Assembly (NCBI GenBank): GCA_964498785.1
Contig: CAZCJL010000011.1
Span: forward strand, 1-64,000
Length of the DNA: 64,000 bases
Direction of reading: 5' to 3'
DNA from: Mariaggregatimicrobium sp964498785
GTDB taxonomy: Bacteria > Zhuqueibacterota > Zhuqueibacteria > Thermofontimicrobiales > Thiofontviventaceae
Both the position numbers and the translations under genes were made by a program. Of the stretch, positions 54,753 through 63,612 are shown piece after piece; within the stretch, counting starts at the first letter, position 1, and every line of letters begins with the position of its first letter. The notes beneath the pieces are model-generated. The model was not told the origin of the DNA. It worked only from the letters and a program-made list of their open reading frames with translations, and ran no database searches.

Positions 54753-57395
54753 TCACTTGATGTATAACATTTTAATATGCGTTTTTATATTTCCCCATGT
54801 TGCCTGACACATATAAAGCCCTGTTGTAACGAAATCGCCTTTTGAATTTCGACTATCCCAGCTAAACTTATAATGTCCGGCATGCTCTTTATATTCGCTG
54901 TACTCATAAACCTGCTGTCCCAATGTATTAAAAATTCTGAATTTAATTTCTCCGGGACGCTCAATCTGATAACTAATATCCGTTACCCCGTTAAACGGAT
55001 TGGGAAAATTCTGGAATAATTGAAACGAGCGTATTTTATTGCTGATTGAAGGACTCAACACCGAGGCAGTAAATTGGTGATCATTAATTCTGAATTTTGA
55101 AATCGAGATATCGCTTACACCATAATCGTCTTCTTTTATTTTGAAAATAATGTTGGCCACAATTCCTGCTGATTTGACATTATTCATCGAAAAAGCGCCG
55201 ATATTCAATTTACCGTTTTCATTGAAATAATCCAGTCTGAATTTTTTGCCATTCTCACTTGCTTCGACTCGCTGAAACTCCAGCATTGCATCATTATATT
55301 CCAGAAATAATTCATAGGATAAAATTTGATTTTCGCTATTCAAATTAATTGGGAGAATGAGTTGATCGTTCTCCTCGTGAGCATTGAAGGCAAATATCAC
55401 ATCTTTTTCAATCAAATGCCGGGTTGATGCCCAGTCTCCGTTCACATCGCCTCGAATTATCGCTTCAAAGTTTTGCTCATTCAGATCACTATCAAACTGA
55501 GGGACAATGATCATATTTGGTTCAAACAACCATTCACCAATATGTGAATCATCGGTTTCAGGATATCCGAGGGAGTGTCGCAAGATTAAGGATGCATCGT
55601 AAATCGTTATTCTGCCATCTTTATTCACATCGGCTGCATTACGCATCGGAAAATTCAATGTATCTAATTTCACACTATGGCGTGCTGTTAACACTGCATC
55701 ATACGCAGTGATGCAATTATCGCCCATATCTTCACCCGGTGTTTTAAAAGGTGTTATGGTGTAATCATTTTTCCAAGGAAGATCGAAAGCAAAATCACCG
55801 AGTTCATTCGTTAACGTATCGTTTTCAGTTTCGGCCCCAACAGCAATTAATTGCGCCATTTGAATCGGTACTTCAGACTGGTGATAGTTGACATTCCCGG
55901 AAAGATTAAATTCCAATTTTTGGCTTGCGAATAAATAAATTTGCCCGCTCCAGGTTGATGTTCCGTCATTGTAAGGAGCAGAGAGGAAAAAATCTGGCCA
56001 GCCGTCATTATCCATATCACCGGCAGTACTGACGGCATATCCGGCAAAATTTGTGTCTGCAATACCGGAAAAATATTCGGTAACTTCTTCCAGATCGATA
56101 TTTTGTTCCCAGCCATTGGATTTGCCGTAAATCAAATAAGCTTTTCCTGCTTCGGGATAGTCGCAAAAGGCTTTCCAGGCGCCTATCATAAAATCATCGT
56201 AGCCATCCCTGTTCACATCTCCGATACCGGCAATTCCCCATCCCGCCTGGTCACCTGTACCTTCACCAATATAAGATGCATCTGCCTGAGAGAGGCTGAG
56301 TTCTTTTTCCGGCCATCCTCCGCTTCGTCCCAGAACCAGGAATACTTTACCAGAATGATATCCACCTGAATTATCTTCGATTGCAGAAATAATAATATCG
56401 TCAATACCATCACCGTTGACGTCTCCGGCGCCTTCGACACTCCATCCTAATTCTGTATCACGCAATCGATGTTCACCTTCAATAATAAGATCTGCATTGT
56501 TCAGATTAAAATTATCGCCCCAATTTGCTCTGCTTCTACCATAAATTATAAACGCTCTGTTTGCGCCCGGAGCCCCGATTGCAAAATCGGGCAACCCATC
56601 ATTGTTTACGTCCCCAACATGTGCCACAGAATAACCGCAGGTCGCATAAGCTTTTGGAAAAACAAAAGATGCGATTGAAACTAAGGGTAATTTAAAACCA
56701 TTCATCCAGCCGTCTTTTCTGCCCATTATCAAATAGACCTTTCCGGCATCAGTTCCTGCATCGTCATTATAGGGTGCTGCGCATAATATTTCATCACAAC
56801 CATCATTATTCAGATCACCTATAATTTCAAGCGCTCGTCCTGCCAGGTCCTGAGGATTCTCTCCATGAAAAATTAAATCCGCGCGATCATCCAAAATACA
56901 ATCATAGCCCCAGGGTGCTGTAGAATCGCCAAAAACAACATACATTTTTCCGGGACGACTTCCGACCGCATCATTACCAGCCGGAGCGCCAATTAAAATA
57001 TCACTGAGACCGTCGCCATTTACATCGCCTTTTCCGGCTATTGCAAAGCCAACAGCTTCTAACCGCTGACTCGCCAAAAATCGAACATCTGAATGTGTCA
57101 AACTGTCCTGCATTCCCCAATCAGCAACCTGTCGACCCAAAATTAAATAAACCGCGCCTGCATCCCATCCTTTTGTGTGATTATGGAATGTCCCGATAAT
57201 AATGTCATCATAATTATCTCCATTCACATCGCCGGCACTATCAATCACATAACCAACTCGTTCCTTATAATGCGTCCCAAGAAATGAAGCGTTCGGCTGT
57301 AATGTGCCGTTCATCGTTCCATTTAAACCAGCGTATACATTAGCTGAAATTGAAACGATCAAAATAATCCATAATAATTTTCCGTATTTTTTCAT
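54753..57395 (-). CDS. FG-GAP propeller protein with dockerin-like, cohesin-like and T9SS domains
   Basis: An 880-residue secreted protein and first gene of the cluster. Signal peptide (about 1-22). FG-GAP repeats (about 40-500; GDVNGDNYDDIIIGTFH, GDVNGDGLSDILIGAPA, GDVNRDGYDDFMIGAWK). Dockerin-like pair (about 550-610; second loop ADVNKDGRITIYDASLILRH), then SHIGEWLFEP. Cohesin-like module (about 665-780; QLILPINLNSENQILSYELF). T9SS sorting domain from QNFPNPFNGVTDISY (about 794). AGGG precedes the ATG. Its dockerin loop is the most canonical of the three, with all expected Asp/Asn positions. Confidence 0.86.
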   Translation of the reverse strand: MKKYGKLLWIILIVSISANVYAGLNGTMNGTLQPNASFLGTHYKERVGYVIDSAGDVNGDNYDDIIIGTFHNHTKGWDAGAVYLILGRQVADWGMQDSLTHSDVRFLASQRLEAVGFAIAGKGDVNGDGLSDILIGAPAGNDAVGSRPGKMYVVFGDSTAPWGYDCILDDRADLIFHGENPQDLAGRALEIIGDLNNDGCDEILCAAPYNDDAGTDAGKVYLIMGRKDGWMNGFKLPLVSIASFVFPKAYATCGYSVAHVGDVNNDGLPDFAIGAPGANRAFIIYGRSRANWGDNFNLNNADLIIEGEHRLRDTELGWSVEGAGDVNGDGIDDIIISAIEDNSGGYHSGKVFLVLGRSGGWPEKELSLSQADASYIGEGTGDQAGWGIAGIGDVNRDGYDDFMIGAWKAFCDYPEAGKAYLIYGKSNGWEQNIDLEEVTEYFSGIADTNFAGYAVSTAGDMDNDGWPDFFLSAPYNDGTSTWSGQIYLFASQKLEFNLSGNVNYHQSEVPIQMAQLIAVGAETENDTLTNELGDFAFDLPWKNDYTITPFKTPGEDMGDNCITAYDAVLTARHSVKLDTLNFPMRNAADVNKDGRITIYDASLILRHSLGYPETDDSHIGEWLFEPNMIIVPQFDSDLNEQNFEAIIRGDVNGDWASTRHLIEKDVIFAFNAHEENDQLILPINLNSENQILSYELFLEYNDAMLEFQRVEASENGKKFRLDYFNENGKLNIGAFSMNNVKSAGIVANIIFKIKEDDYGVSDISISKFRINDHQFTASVLSPSISNKIRSFQLFQNFPNPFNGVTDISYQIERPGEIKFRIFNTLGQQVYEYSEYKEHAGHYKFSWDSRNSKGDFVTTGLYMCQATWGNIKTHIKMLYIK

Positions 57396-57964
57396 AAAAC
57401 CAACCCTTATTTAAGATCAATGATTAAATTCCATGCCGTTCATACTTGCTTAATGTTATATACGTTCAACCCCTTTTTTTTGAGCAATATATTTTATCAA
57501 AATTATTTAATGTGCAAATTATATACCGAAAACCATTTTTATTTTCAGTAAGTTATAGTCTTATTTTGACTAATTTTATATTTTCCTTTGTGTTAAATTT
57601 AAACATTGTATCACGAGAAGACACCACCTGGTGAACTTTATCACTATTTAAACCCGGTATACTGTCTGATTCGATTACAAAATTAATAGCAACATTATGG
57701 AAGCAATGCAGATAACGATTTACAGGAAGGCTAATAATTTTCAGAGATTAATAAAGATTGTGATTAAATTTATCTTTCTTAACATTTTACTTGACTTTTA
57801 CAAAAATATTATTAAAATTATACATGCAATTTCATTATAATTTTTCCATCACACCTTTTGCACTGAATCCATAGCAAGAAATCATCATATTATAGCTTTT
57901 CTCCTAAATAATTTTTGGGGGGGGATTTAAATTGTATTTAAATTTTTTGAAAGGGAGGTTTAAA
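57396..57964. other. Divergent intergenic region
   Basis: Region of about 570 bp between the cohesin cluster (minus) and the small membrane protein (plus). A minus-strand TATAAT (57523-57518) could be a -10 for the cluster, but no good -35 was found. A plus-strand TTGACT-16-TAAAAT lies at 57791-57818. An uninterrupted run of eight G occurs at 57917-57924, followed by two ATTTAAAT palindromes. No gene is seen. Confidence 0.4.
57791..57818 (+). promoter_or_regulatory. Possible promoter of the small membrane protein
   Basis: TTGACT (57791-57796), a 16-nt spacer and TAAAAT (57813-57818). It would leave a leader of about 140 nt containing the G8 tract. Confidence 0.3.
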
Positions 57965-58138
57965 ATGAGATTAAATGCCCCGAAACAAATGACATGGTGG
58001 ATTTCATTAATCCTTGCCATTATAGCAGTTGTAGTACATTGGTTTGGACTTTTAACCTTTTTAACACCTTATGGATTTATTATTTTATTAGTCGGTTTTG
58101 TTATTTTATGGTTAGGAACATTTGTGAAAGGATTTTAA
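57965..58138 (+). CDS. Small two-helix membrane protein
   Basis: A 57-residue protein with AGGGAGG just upstream of the ATG at 57965; an earlier in-frame TTG at 57932 lies before this site and is rejected. It opens MRLNAPKQMTWWISLILA, with two hydrophobic helices (about 10-27 and 33-53) joined by a short loop (TFLTPYG). The opening resembles short conserved membrane proteins of unknown function from diverse bacteria. It is followed by a strong hairpin and seems monocistronic. Confidence 0.65.
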   Translation: MRLNAPKQMTWWISLILAIIAVVVHWFGLLTFLTPYGFIILLVGFVILWLGTFVKGF

Positions 58139-58210
58139 CGTAGGATAATTATTATTTTAAGCGTTAATAGCAATTTCTCAGAGAAAAGCTATTCGCAATA
58201 ATGATGAAAT

Positions 58211-58260
58211 GAGATGGCTCCCACACGAGCTTAAAAAGAAGTTTTGTATGGGAGCCACTC
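58211..58260 (+). terminator. Hairpin after the small membrane protein gene
   Basis: TGGCTCCCA (58215-58223) pairs perfectly with TGGGAGCCA (58249-58257), extended by GAG against CTC after a bulged A, with a 25-nt loop. It lies 72 nt after the stop; a weakly T-rich tract follows. Confidence 0.6.
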
Positions 58261-58366
58261 TATTTATACCGGGACCAACCAACTACATACCATAGCAGTA
58301 AACAAAAACAATTTAGTTACTCCGCTATCAACATCCCAAAAATTCACAATCACCGTCAACTTTTTG

Positions 58367-58395
58367 TTGACATTTAACCTGATTTGTCTTACATT
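58367..58395 (+). promoter_or_regulatory. Sigma70-type promoter of the histidine kinase operon
   Basis: TTGACA (58367-58372), a 17-nt spacer and TACATT (58390-58395), 59 nt before the kinase ATG. It has the same hexamers and spacer length as the asnB promoter at 13781. Confidence 0.6.
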
Positions 58396-58454
58396 AGATA
58401 AGTTTTAAAACCTACCGTTATAAAATTATCCGTGAACGAACATGAAGACAATTT

Positions 58455-59618
58455 ATGACATCTGATATCAACAAAGAACGTATTCCTACATTTTTTGCAC
58501 CTCCTGAACGTGCAACAGATGATGAACTTCAATATGATATTCAAATCATCAGCCAGAATCCTGTCGTTGACGGCATCATGCAAACCACTGGTGGTTTGTT
58601 AGCTGTACTAAATGAGCATCGTCAAATTTTGGCAGTGAACGATACATTAATCAAGTTGCTGGATTGTGAGGACGTGAAACATTTCCTCGGCCTGAGACCT
58701 GGCGAAGCAGTTAATTGTATTTATGCCGAAGAAATGCCAGGCGGTTGCGGAACAAGTAAATATTGCGAAACGTGCGGCGCCGCCATCGCGATTGTCACTT
58801 CGCTTAGCACGGATGTGCCCGAGGAACGTACTTGTGCCATGACAGTTAATCAGGGCGAGAGGACAAAGGATTTTTATTTCAGCGTTCGTTCAGTACCGAT
58901 GTTGATATCGAAACGAAAATTTATTTTACTTTTTTTACAGGATATTACGCAACAGCATCTATGGGCAGCGTTACAACGAGTTTTTTTTCATGATTTGAGT
59001 AATCTAGCGATGGGACTGACTGGCGCATCGGAAATGGTTCAACTGGATCATGGAAATGAGCGCGAAAAAATGATCAAACGCATTCACCAGATGTCTCTTC
59101 GATTTTCCGAAGAAATCGCCCTCCAAAAGGCGCTCTCTAATAATGATTTTTCGAACTACTCACTTAATCTTCACACAATTCGTGTCGCGAGTATATTGCA
59201 GGACATCCACTCTTTCTTTTCTCAACATCCGGCTTCTGTCGGAAAAACGCTAGTGATTTCTGAAGTTGAGCAAAATCTTCTGATCAACACTGATCCATCA
59301 ATGGTCATCCGGATAATAAGTAATATGGTTACCAACGCCTTTGAAGCAACGGTAGATGGCGGCGAAGTAAAACTCTACGTGGAAAAAGATAATGACACCC
59401 TGACGTTTTGTGTATGGAATAAATCGGCCATTCCTGATGAGATCGCACGCAGAATTTTCCAGCGACATTTCAGCACCAAAAAAGAACCAGGACGCGGGCT
59501 CGGTACTTTTTCCATGAAATTTTTAGGTGAAAATTACCTCAATGGGAAAGTAGACTTTTCGACATCCGCAAGTAAAGGGACGATATTTCGACTTCGATTA
59601 CACCATAACGACAAATAA
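58455..59618 (+). CDS. PAS-domain histidine kinase with Cys cluster
   Basis: A 387-residue soluble histidine kinase without membrane helices. The N-terminal PAS region (about 40-165) contains Cys88, Cys98, Cys104 and Cys107 (CIYAEEMPGGCGTSKYCETC), a candidate metal or redox site; a similar GCGTS-C-C-G pattern recurs in kinases of other bacteria. The phospho-acceptor is the His of VFFHDLSNLAMG. The HATPase domain has the N box NMVTNAFEATVDGG and the G box GRGLGTFSMK. No response regulator is adjacent; the orphan NtrC-type regulator at 36128 or the receiver-transglycosylase at 12318 are conceivable partners. It heads a possible operon with the next two genes. Confidence 0.85.
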   Translation: MTSDINKERIPTFFAPPERATDDELQYDIQIISQNPVVDGIMQTTGGLLAVLNEHRQILAVNDTLIKLLDCEDVKHFLGLRPGEAVNCIYAEEMPGGCGTSKYCETCGAAIAIVTSLSTDVPEERTCAMTVNQGERTKDFYFSVRSVPMLISKRKFILLFLQDITQQHLWAALQRVFFHDLSNLAMGLTGASEMVQLDHGNEREKMIKRIHQMSLRFSEEIALQKALSNNDFSNYSLNLHTIRVASILQDIHSFFSQHPASVGKTLVISEVEQNLLINTDPSMVIRIISNMVTNAFEATVDGGEVKLYVEKDNDTLTFCVWNKSAIPDEIARRIFQRHFSTKKEPGRGLGTFSMKFLGENYLNGKVDFSTSASKGTIFRLRLHHNDK

Positions 59619-59677
59619 GGTATGACTATTTTGCTTCATTTAATTCTTTTAAACCATAAACTAATGGAGTAATTATT

Positions 59678-60535
59678 ATGACAGGCCATATTCCTGTTCT
59701 AATGGTTGAAGGTAATAATCTCGCAGAAGCGTGGGAAAATTCATTGATTGCCGTGAATATGAACGGTTGCAGCATTAAAACCGAGTATGATAAACCAGAC
59801 GATCCCCCAAGCAAAGACAGTACAATGGTCGTTGTGGTAAAAGACCCGCTTGCAGAGCCAATGATTCATCGTGATTTTCCGGGTGGGCTGGAAGATTTGC
59901 AGGAATATGTCATGGAAGTTTTCGATGGTATAAAAGACCATTGTGTCCGCGATTCAGCCGAGGATCCTGCTGATACCCGCTGGGAATACACGTACCACCA
60001 ACGGCTGTTTGAATACACTGTGCCTGCAATGAAGGATGTATACGATCAGATCGAACTCATGGCGCAAAAACTGGCACGCACGCCACACACCCGACGGGCA
60101 CAGGCGATTACATGGAAGGTGTGGGAAGATAATTTCTGTTATGACCCGGCTTGTTTGCAAAGCATCTGGTGTCGGATGCTGCCGGCAGATGATGGGGACT
60201 GGTATTTGAACACGAATATTCGGTTTCGTTCCAACGATGCGTACAAAGCCGCGTTTATGAATATGTTTGCCTTAATTCAGTTGCAGAAAAAAATTGCGGA
60301 CCGAATTTCAGAAATTTCCGGAAAAACAGTTAAGTTAGGCCGCTATGTTCATCAGGCAGATAGCTATCATATTTATGGCTCGTATTTTAAAGAATTTGAA
60401 CAACGCTTTCTGAAGGCGTTGGACTCACGAACTTTTGAGCAACGGACATTCAACTATCGCGATGTAAAAGACATCATGGACGAAGCAATTCCGGGTATTT
60501 TAGAAAAAGCTGCACAGATGGGGAAAAAATCTTAG
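59678..60535 (+). CDS. Thymidylate synthase-like protein (archaeal-type ThyA family)
   Basis: A 285-residue protein resembling the archaeal branch of the ThyA/dCMP-hydroxymethylase family rather than E. coli ThyA. Visible motifs are RRAQAITWKVWED (phosphate-binding Arg pair), DPACLQ with the catalytic Cys, RFRSNDAYKAAFMNMFAL (the R-S-x-D substrate motif) and DSYHIYG (nucleotide-binding His/Tyr). It likely transfers a one-carbon unit to a pyrimidine nucleotide; dUMP as substrate is not proven. GGAG lies upstream. It is 59 bp after the kinase and 48 bp before the creatininase gene. Confidence 0.75.
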   Translation: MTGHIPVLMVEGNNLAEAWENSLIAVNMNGCSIKTEYDKPDDPPSKDSTMVVVVKDPLAEPMIHRDFPGGLEDLQEYVMEVFDGIKDHCVRDSAEDPADTRWEYTYHQRLFEYTVPAMKDVYDQIELMAQKLARTPHTRRAQAITWKVWEDNFCYDPACLQSIWCRMLPADDGDWYLNTNIRFRSNDAYKAAFMNMFALIQLQKKIADRISEISGKTVKLGRYVHQADSYHIYGSYFKEFEQRFLKALDSRTFEQRTFNYRDVKDIMDEAIPGILEKAAQMGKKS

Positions 60536-60583
60536 CATTTTCTATTTTGTTGAAAAAGCAGTTTATTTGAAAGGAATGATTCC

Positions 60584-61381
60584 ATGCCAACCCGTCCGGT
60601 TCGTAGCACGGATGTATGCTACCACCAGTTGAAGGAAACGCCTCCGAATGTCGCAATTTTGCCCTGGGGCGCGATTGAGGCACATGGTCAACATTTGCCT
60701 TTTGGGACCGATGTGCTGGAGGCAGAAGCATTTGCCGTCCGTTCCGCAACGTTAGCGGCAAATGAAGGTGCAAACGTTATTGTCTACCCGCCAATTCCTT
60801 TTGGCAACAATGCCCAGCAACTGGATCAAATGGCAACCATTCATTTATCCACAACCACAGCTTATGCTATTCTTAAAGATGTCGCGCACTCACTGTCTTC
60901 ACAGGGGATTGATCGGCTCGTTGTTTTAAATTCGCACGGGGGGAATGAATTTAAACCGCTCATTCGTGACTTGCAAAATGAGTTTAATATTCTGATTATA
61001 TTGGTCAATTTTTATCAAATAGAACCGGAGCTATTGGAGGAAATCTTTGATGAACCCGGGGATCATGCCGGTGAAATGGAAACCAGCCTGATGTTGCATT
61101 TATGCCCGGGCCGTGTTCATCCGGAATGTGCCGGTGATGGTGCACGCATTCCCTTTCAGATTTCCGGGCTAAATCAATCGGGCGTGTGGACGCCCAGACC
61201 CTGGCGACAATCGCATCCTGATTTTGGCGCAGGCAATCCTGTTGCAGCGAGTGCAGAAAAGGGAAAAGACTATTTTGAAAAAATCTGCCAGCGAATTAAA
61301 GAAGTCATCGTTGGGCTGTCAAAAGCCCAAAAGGGAGATCTACCATACATCGCAATGACTTTTCCAAATGACGACAATTAA
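60584..61381 (+). CDS. Creatininase-family amidohydrolase
   Basis: A 265-residue metal-dependent hydrolase. Metal ligands are seen in GAIEAHGQHLPFGTD, NSHGGNE and DHAGEMETS. Characterised members are creatininase, the ArfB formamide hydrolase of riboflavin/F420 synthesis and MftE. No mycofactocin or deazaflavin gene is present, so the substrate is open; with the ThyA-like neighbour, a role in pyrimidine or flavin-related amide cleavage is conceivable. AAGGAA precedes the ATG. Confidence 0.85.
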   Translation: MPTRPVRSTDVCYHQLKETPPNVAILPWGAIEAHGQHLPFGTDVLEAEAFAVRSATLAANEGANVIVYPPIPFGNNAQQLDQMATIHLSTTTAYAILKDVAHSLSSQGIDRLVVLNSHGGNEFKPLIRDLQNEFNILIILVNFYQIEPELLEEIFDEPGDHAGEMETSLMLHLCPGRVHPECAGDGARIPFQISGLNQSGVWTPRPWRQSHPDFGAGNPVAASAEKGKDYFEKICQRIKEVIVGLSKAQKGDLPYIAMTFPNDDN

Positions 61382-61410
61382 ACTCTGGATCAATGAATCT
61401 ATTTTCACAT

Positions 61411-61818
61411 CTAAAAAGCTAACAGTTTCGTAAGACTTTCGACGATTTGACCGCATCCTTTATCGATGTATAATCCTATTTGTGCAATTAATTGATACGC
61501 AATGCCAAACTGTGCCAGTGCATATCCGGCAACGGTAAATTGCGCCAGACTGAACACGCCAATTCCGAATTGCGAAATATTAACGATCCCCATTCCAAAC
61601 TGACCAATGGCAATAATTCCTTTCGCAGGGACGGGGACTCTGTCTGGCCGATATTTAAAAGAAATATGGAGTAACGGAAGACCCATAATTTGAAAGTTTG
61701 ATTTGTATTCAAACCCCCAGCCATCCCAATCTGCTTTTGCTGGATACGGCGCCCCGCAATTCGGACAATTCTGCGCCTGTTCGCTGACCATGTGCCGGCA
61801 TTCACGACAACTTGTCAT
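61411..61818 (-). CDS. Zinc ribbon protein with hexapeptide-like hydrophobic repeats
   Basis: A 135-residue protein. A zinc ribbon at residues 4-21 (CREC, then CPNCG) is followed by about 45 residues of linker and then short repeats around IGQFGMG, ISQFGIG, LAQFTVA, LAQFGIA and IAQIGLY, spaced about 11 residues apart, which suggests a small beta-helix or membrane-lying structure. Similar zinc ribbon proteins are widespread and uncharacterised. Convergent with the creatininase gene. Confidence 0.6.
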   Translation of the reverse strand: MTSCRECRHMVSEQAQNCPNCGAPYPAKADWDGWGFEYKSNFQIMGLPLLHISFKYRPDRVPVPAKGIIAIGQFGMGIVNISQFGIGVFSLAQFTVAGYALAQFGIAYQLIAQIGLYIDKGCGQIVESLTKLLAF

Positions 61819-61849
61819 TCATTATCTCCTGCTTATCTATAGTAAGTAG

Positions 61850-62272
61850 CAAATGAAATTATAAATTCATAACTAATTTAATTTGGACAGGATAATCATG
61901 CCATGGGCAGATCAGCCTTTGGCTGACAGGATTTACATTCCCGCTTAAGCGGGACAGTTGATCATATTCTTCGACGAGCCAGTTCTCATAATAAACATGG
62001 ACAGGTAATTGAAATTCAGCTCTCAACCTGTTTTTTAAATTCTATTGCCAGACATTTTTCTTAAATCGATTCCAAAAAGTCAAAGCCTATTTTGTTATAT
62101 ACTCTCCAATAATTCTTTCTGCTAATTTTTTGTGTTCAATTTTTAAACCTCATTCAGGTTATGATTCTCTTTTTTTGTGACTAAAATGATTATTTTTTAA
62201 ATCCAGTCTATCCTGTTATCCTGTCAAATAACTAACATTTCAATAGTTAACCTATCATCTGGTCATACAATC
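61850..62272. repeat. Repeated intergenic element, copy 2
   Basis: About 423 bp, homologous to 51689-52103. Inverted ends GACAGGATAA (61886-61895) and TTATCCTGTC (62216-62225) are exact. Hairpin TCAGCC-TTT-GGCTGA (61912-61926) replaces the different stem of copy 1 between identical flanks, and a 16-nt palindrome TCCCGCTTAAGCGGGA lies at 61939-61954. As in copy 1, the element ends directly at the stop codon of a minus-strand T9SS gene. No gene seen. Confidence 0.8.
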
Positions 62273-63556
62273 CTATTTAATAACTGAAAACTGCCTGATC
62301 CTCGCTTCGTTTTTTGTTTCCAATCGATAGAAATAAAGACCATTTGCAAGCGAGACCGCATTATAAAATACACGATGTTCACCTGCATTACGAAATCCCT
62401 GATCTAAAATTTCGAGCTTTCGCCCTAAAATATCATAAATGACCAAACGTATGTATTGAGGCGTCTCTAATTCATACTGTATTATTGTCGACAAGGTTGA
62501 CCGATTACTCAAATTTACAGGATTGGGATAATTTTGATGAAGCGTAAAAGTACTTGCTTCCGTCGGTGGATCGCTGAGCACTGCTGTTTCGACAACATCC
62601 AGATAATCAGCCACGCCGTGTAAAATTGCGTACGCGGTTTTATCATAATCTCCGGCAGACGAGCAATTCATGTCCTCATAAGTTAAGGCCATCACAGCTT
62701 CTCCGAAATTAAGCCAGAACCAGCTTTCCGGATAATAGTCCGGCGTCCCGTTTTTCCAGCTTACAAAATAGTACCAGGGCTGGATACCAGACAAGAAATA
62801 GGAACGAACGCCGCCAATAAATTGCTTTTCCAATAAAGTAAAATCCACTGACGTTCCGGCTGCATCGTGATAGACAAAATATCGTTTGCAACTGCTGCAT
62901 GAATGCATATTCAACGCCACCTCAATGGGCGCATCGGAGGCCATTAATTGGGCAAAGCGACTACGCAACACTGCGACTTCCGGCTCGACCGGATTGGCGC
63001 TCCAGTTTCTTTCAATATCAATTCCATGGGCATTTTCACGTGGATATTCCAGCTCAACGCCATCGGGATTGTACATCGGTATGATGTAAAAAACACATTT
63101 ACGTCTCACCAGTTGTGCAAATTCATCTTCCGAAAGAAGGAGGTTGATTAGCTCGTCCGTCACCCACCACGACTGAACTTCCCCCGGATGTGTGCGTGCA
63201 TGAACGAAAACCGTTCGCCTTGGTTCAACCTGTGGAGCAACCGATGTAATAGTCAGTTGCCAAATTCCCCGATTCTGGACGCTTGCCCCGATAGAATCGA
63301 CAGTCACATACGGACTGCGTGCCCACTTTCCCAAATCCACCAGTAAACTATCATAACCATATCCCCAGTGATCTCCCAGCGCTTGTAGTTGCCGCTTTGC
63401 CAGCGCTTTATCATAATATCCGCATTTGTCTTCAATCAGGCCATCATCTAAAGACAGAATGCGTTGGCTCTGTGCGAAAAAAAATGATGGAAAAAGCAAA
63501 AGAGATATGTAAAAACAACAGGCAGTAAAAATTGGTTTGCGAAAATATCTTTTCAT
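62273..63556 (-). CDS. Secreted M14 zinc carboxypeptidase with T9SS domain
   Basis: A 427-residue protein with a signal peptide (to about FFAQ, residue 29). The peptidase M14 domain (about 55-320) shows the Zn motif RTHPGEVQSWW (His and Glu, near 121), NPDGVELEYPR, RNWSAN, the third ligand in NMHSC and a catalytic Glu candidate in LTYEDMN. The domain resembles the cytosolic-carboxypeptidase-like branch. The tail is a T9SS sorting domain (HQNYPNPVNLSNRS). It probably trims peptides or wall material at the cell surface. The repeat element follows its stop. Confidence 0.88.
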   Translation of the reverse strand: MKRYFRKPIFTACCFYISLLLFPSFFFAQSQRILSLDDGLIEDKCGYYDKALAKRQLQALGDHWGYGYDSLLVDLGKWARSPYVTVDSIGASVQNRGIWQLTITSVAPQVEPRRTVFVHARTHPGEVQSWWVTDELINLLLSEDEFAQLVRRKCVFYIIPMYNPDGVELEYPRENAHGIDIERNWSANPVEPEVAVLRSRFAQLMASDAPIEVALNMHSCSSCKRYFVYHDAAGTSVDFTLLEKQFIGGVRSYFLSGIQPWYYFVSWKNGTPDYYPESWFWLNFGEAVMALTYEDMNCSSAGDYDKTAYAILHGVADYLDVVETAVLSDPPTEASTFTLHQNYPNPVNLSNRSTLSTIIQYELETPQYIRLVIYDILGRKLEILDQGFRNAGEHRVFYNAVSLANGLYFYRLETKNEARIRQFSVIK

Positions 63557-63612
63557 GTGATTGTCCTTTTTTAATAAACAAGTTGGATTGGTTTAATTCT
63601 TGCAATCAGTCA

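Noticed and set aside
63597..63612. TTGC in the shared 16-mer as a sigma54 -12 element
   Set aside because: No GG occurs 10 nt before the GC at either copy.
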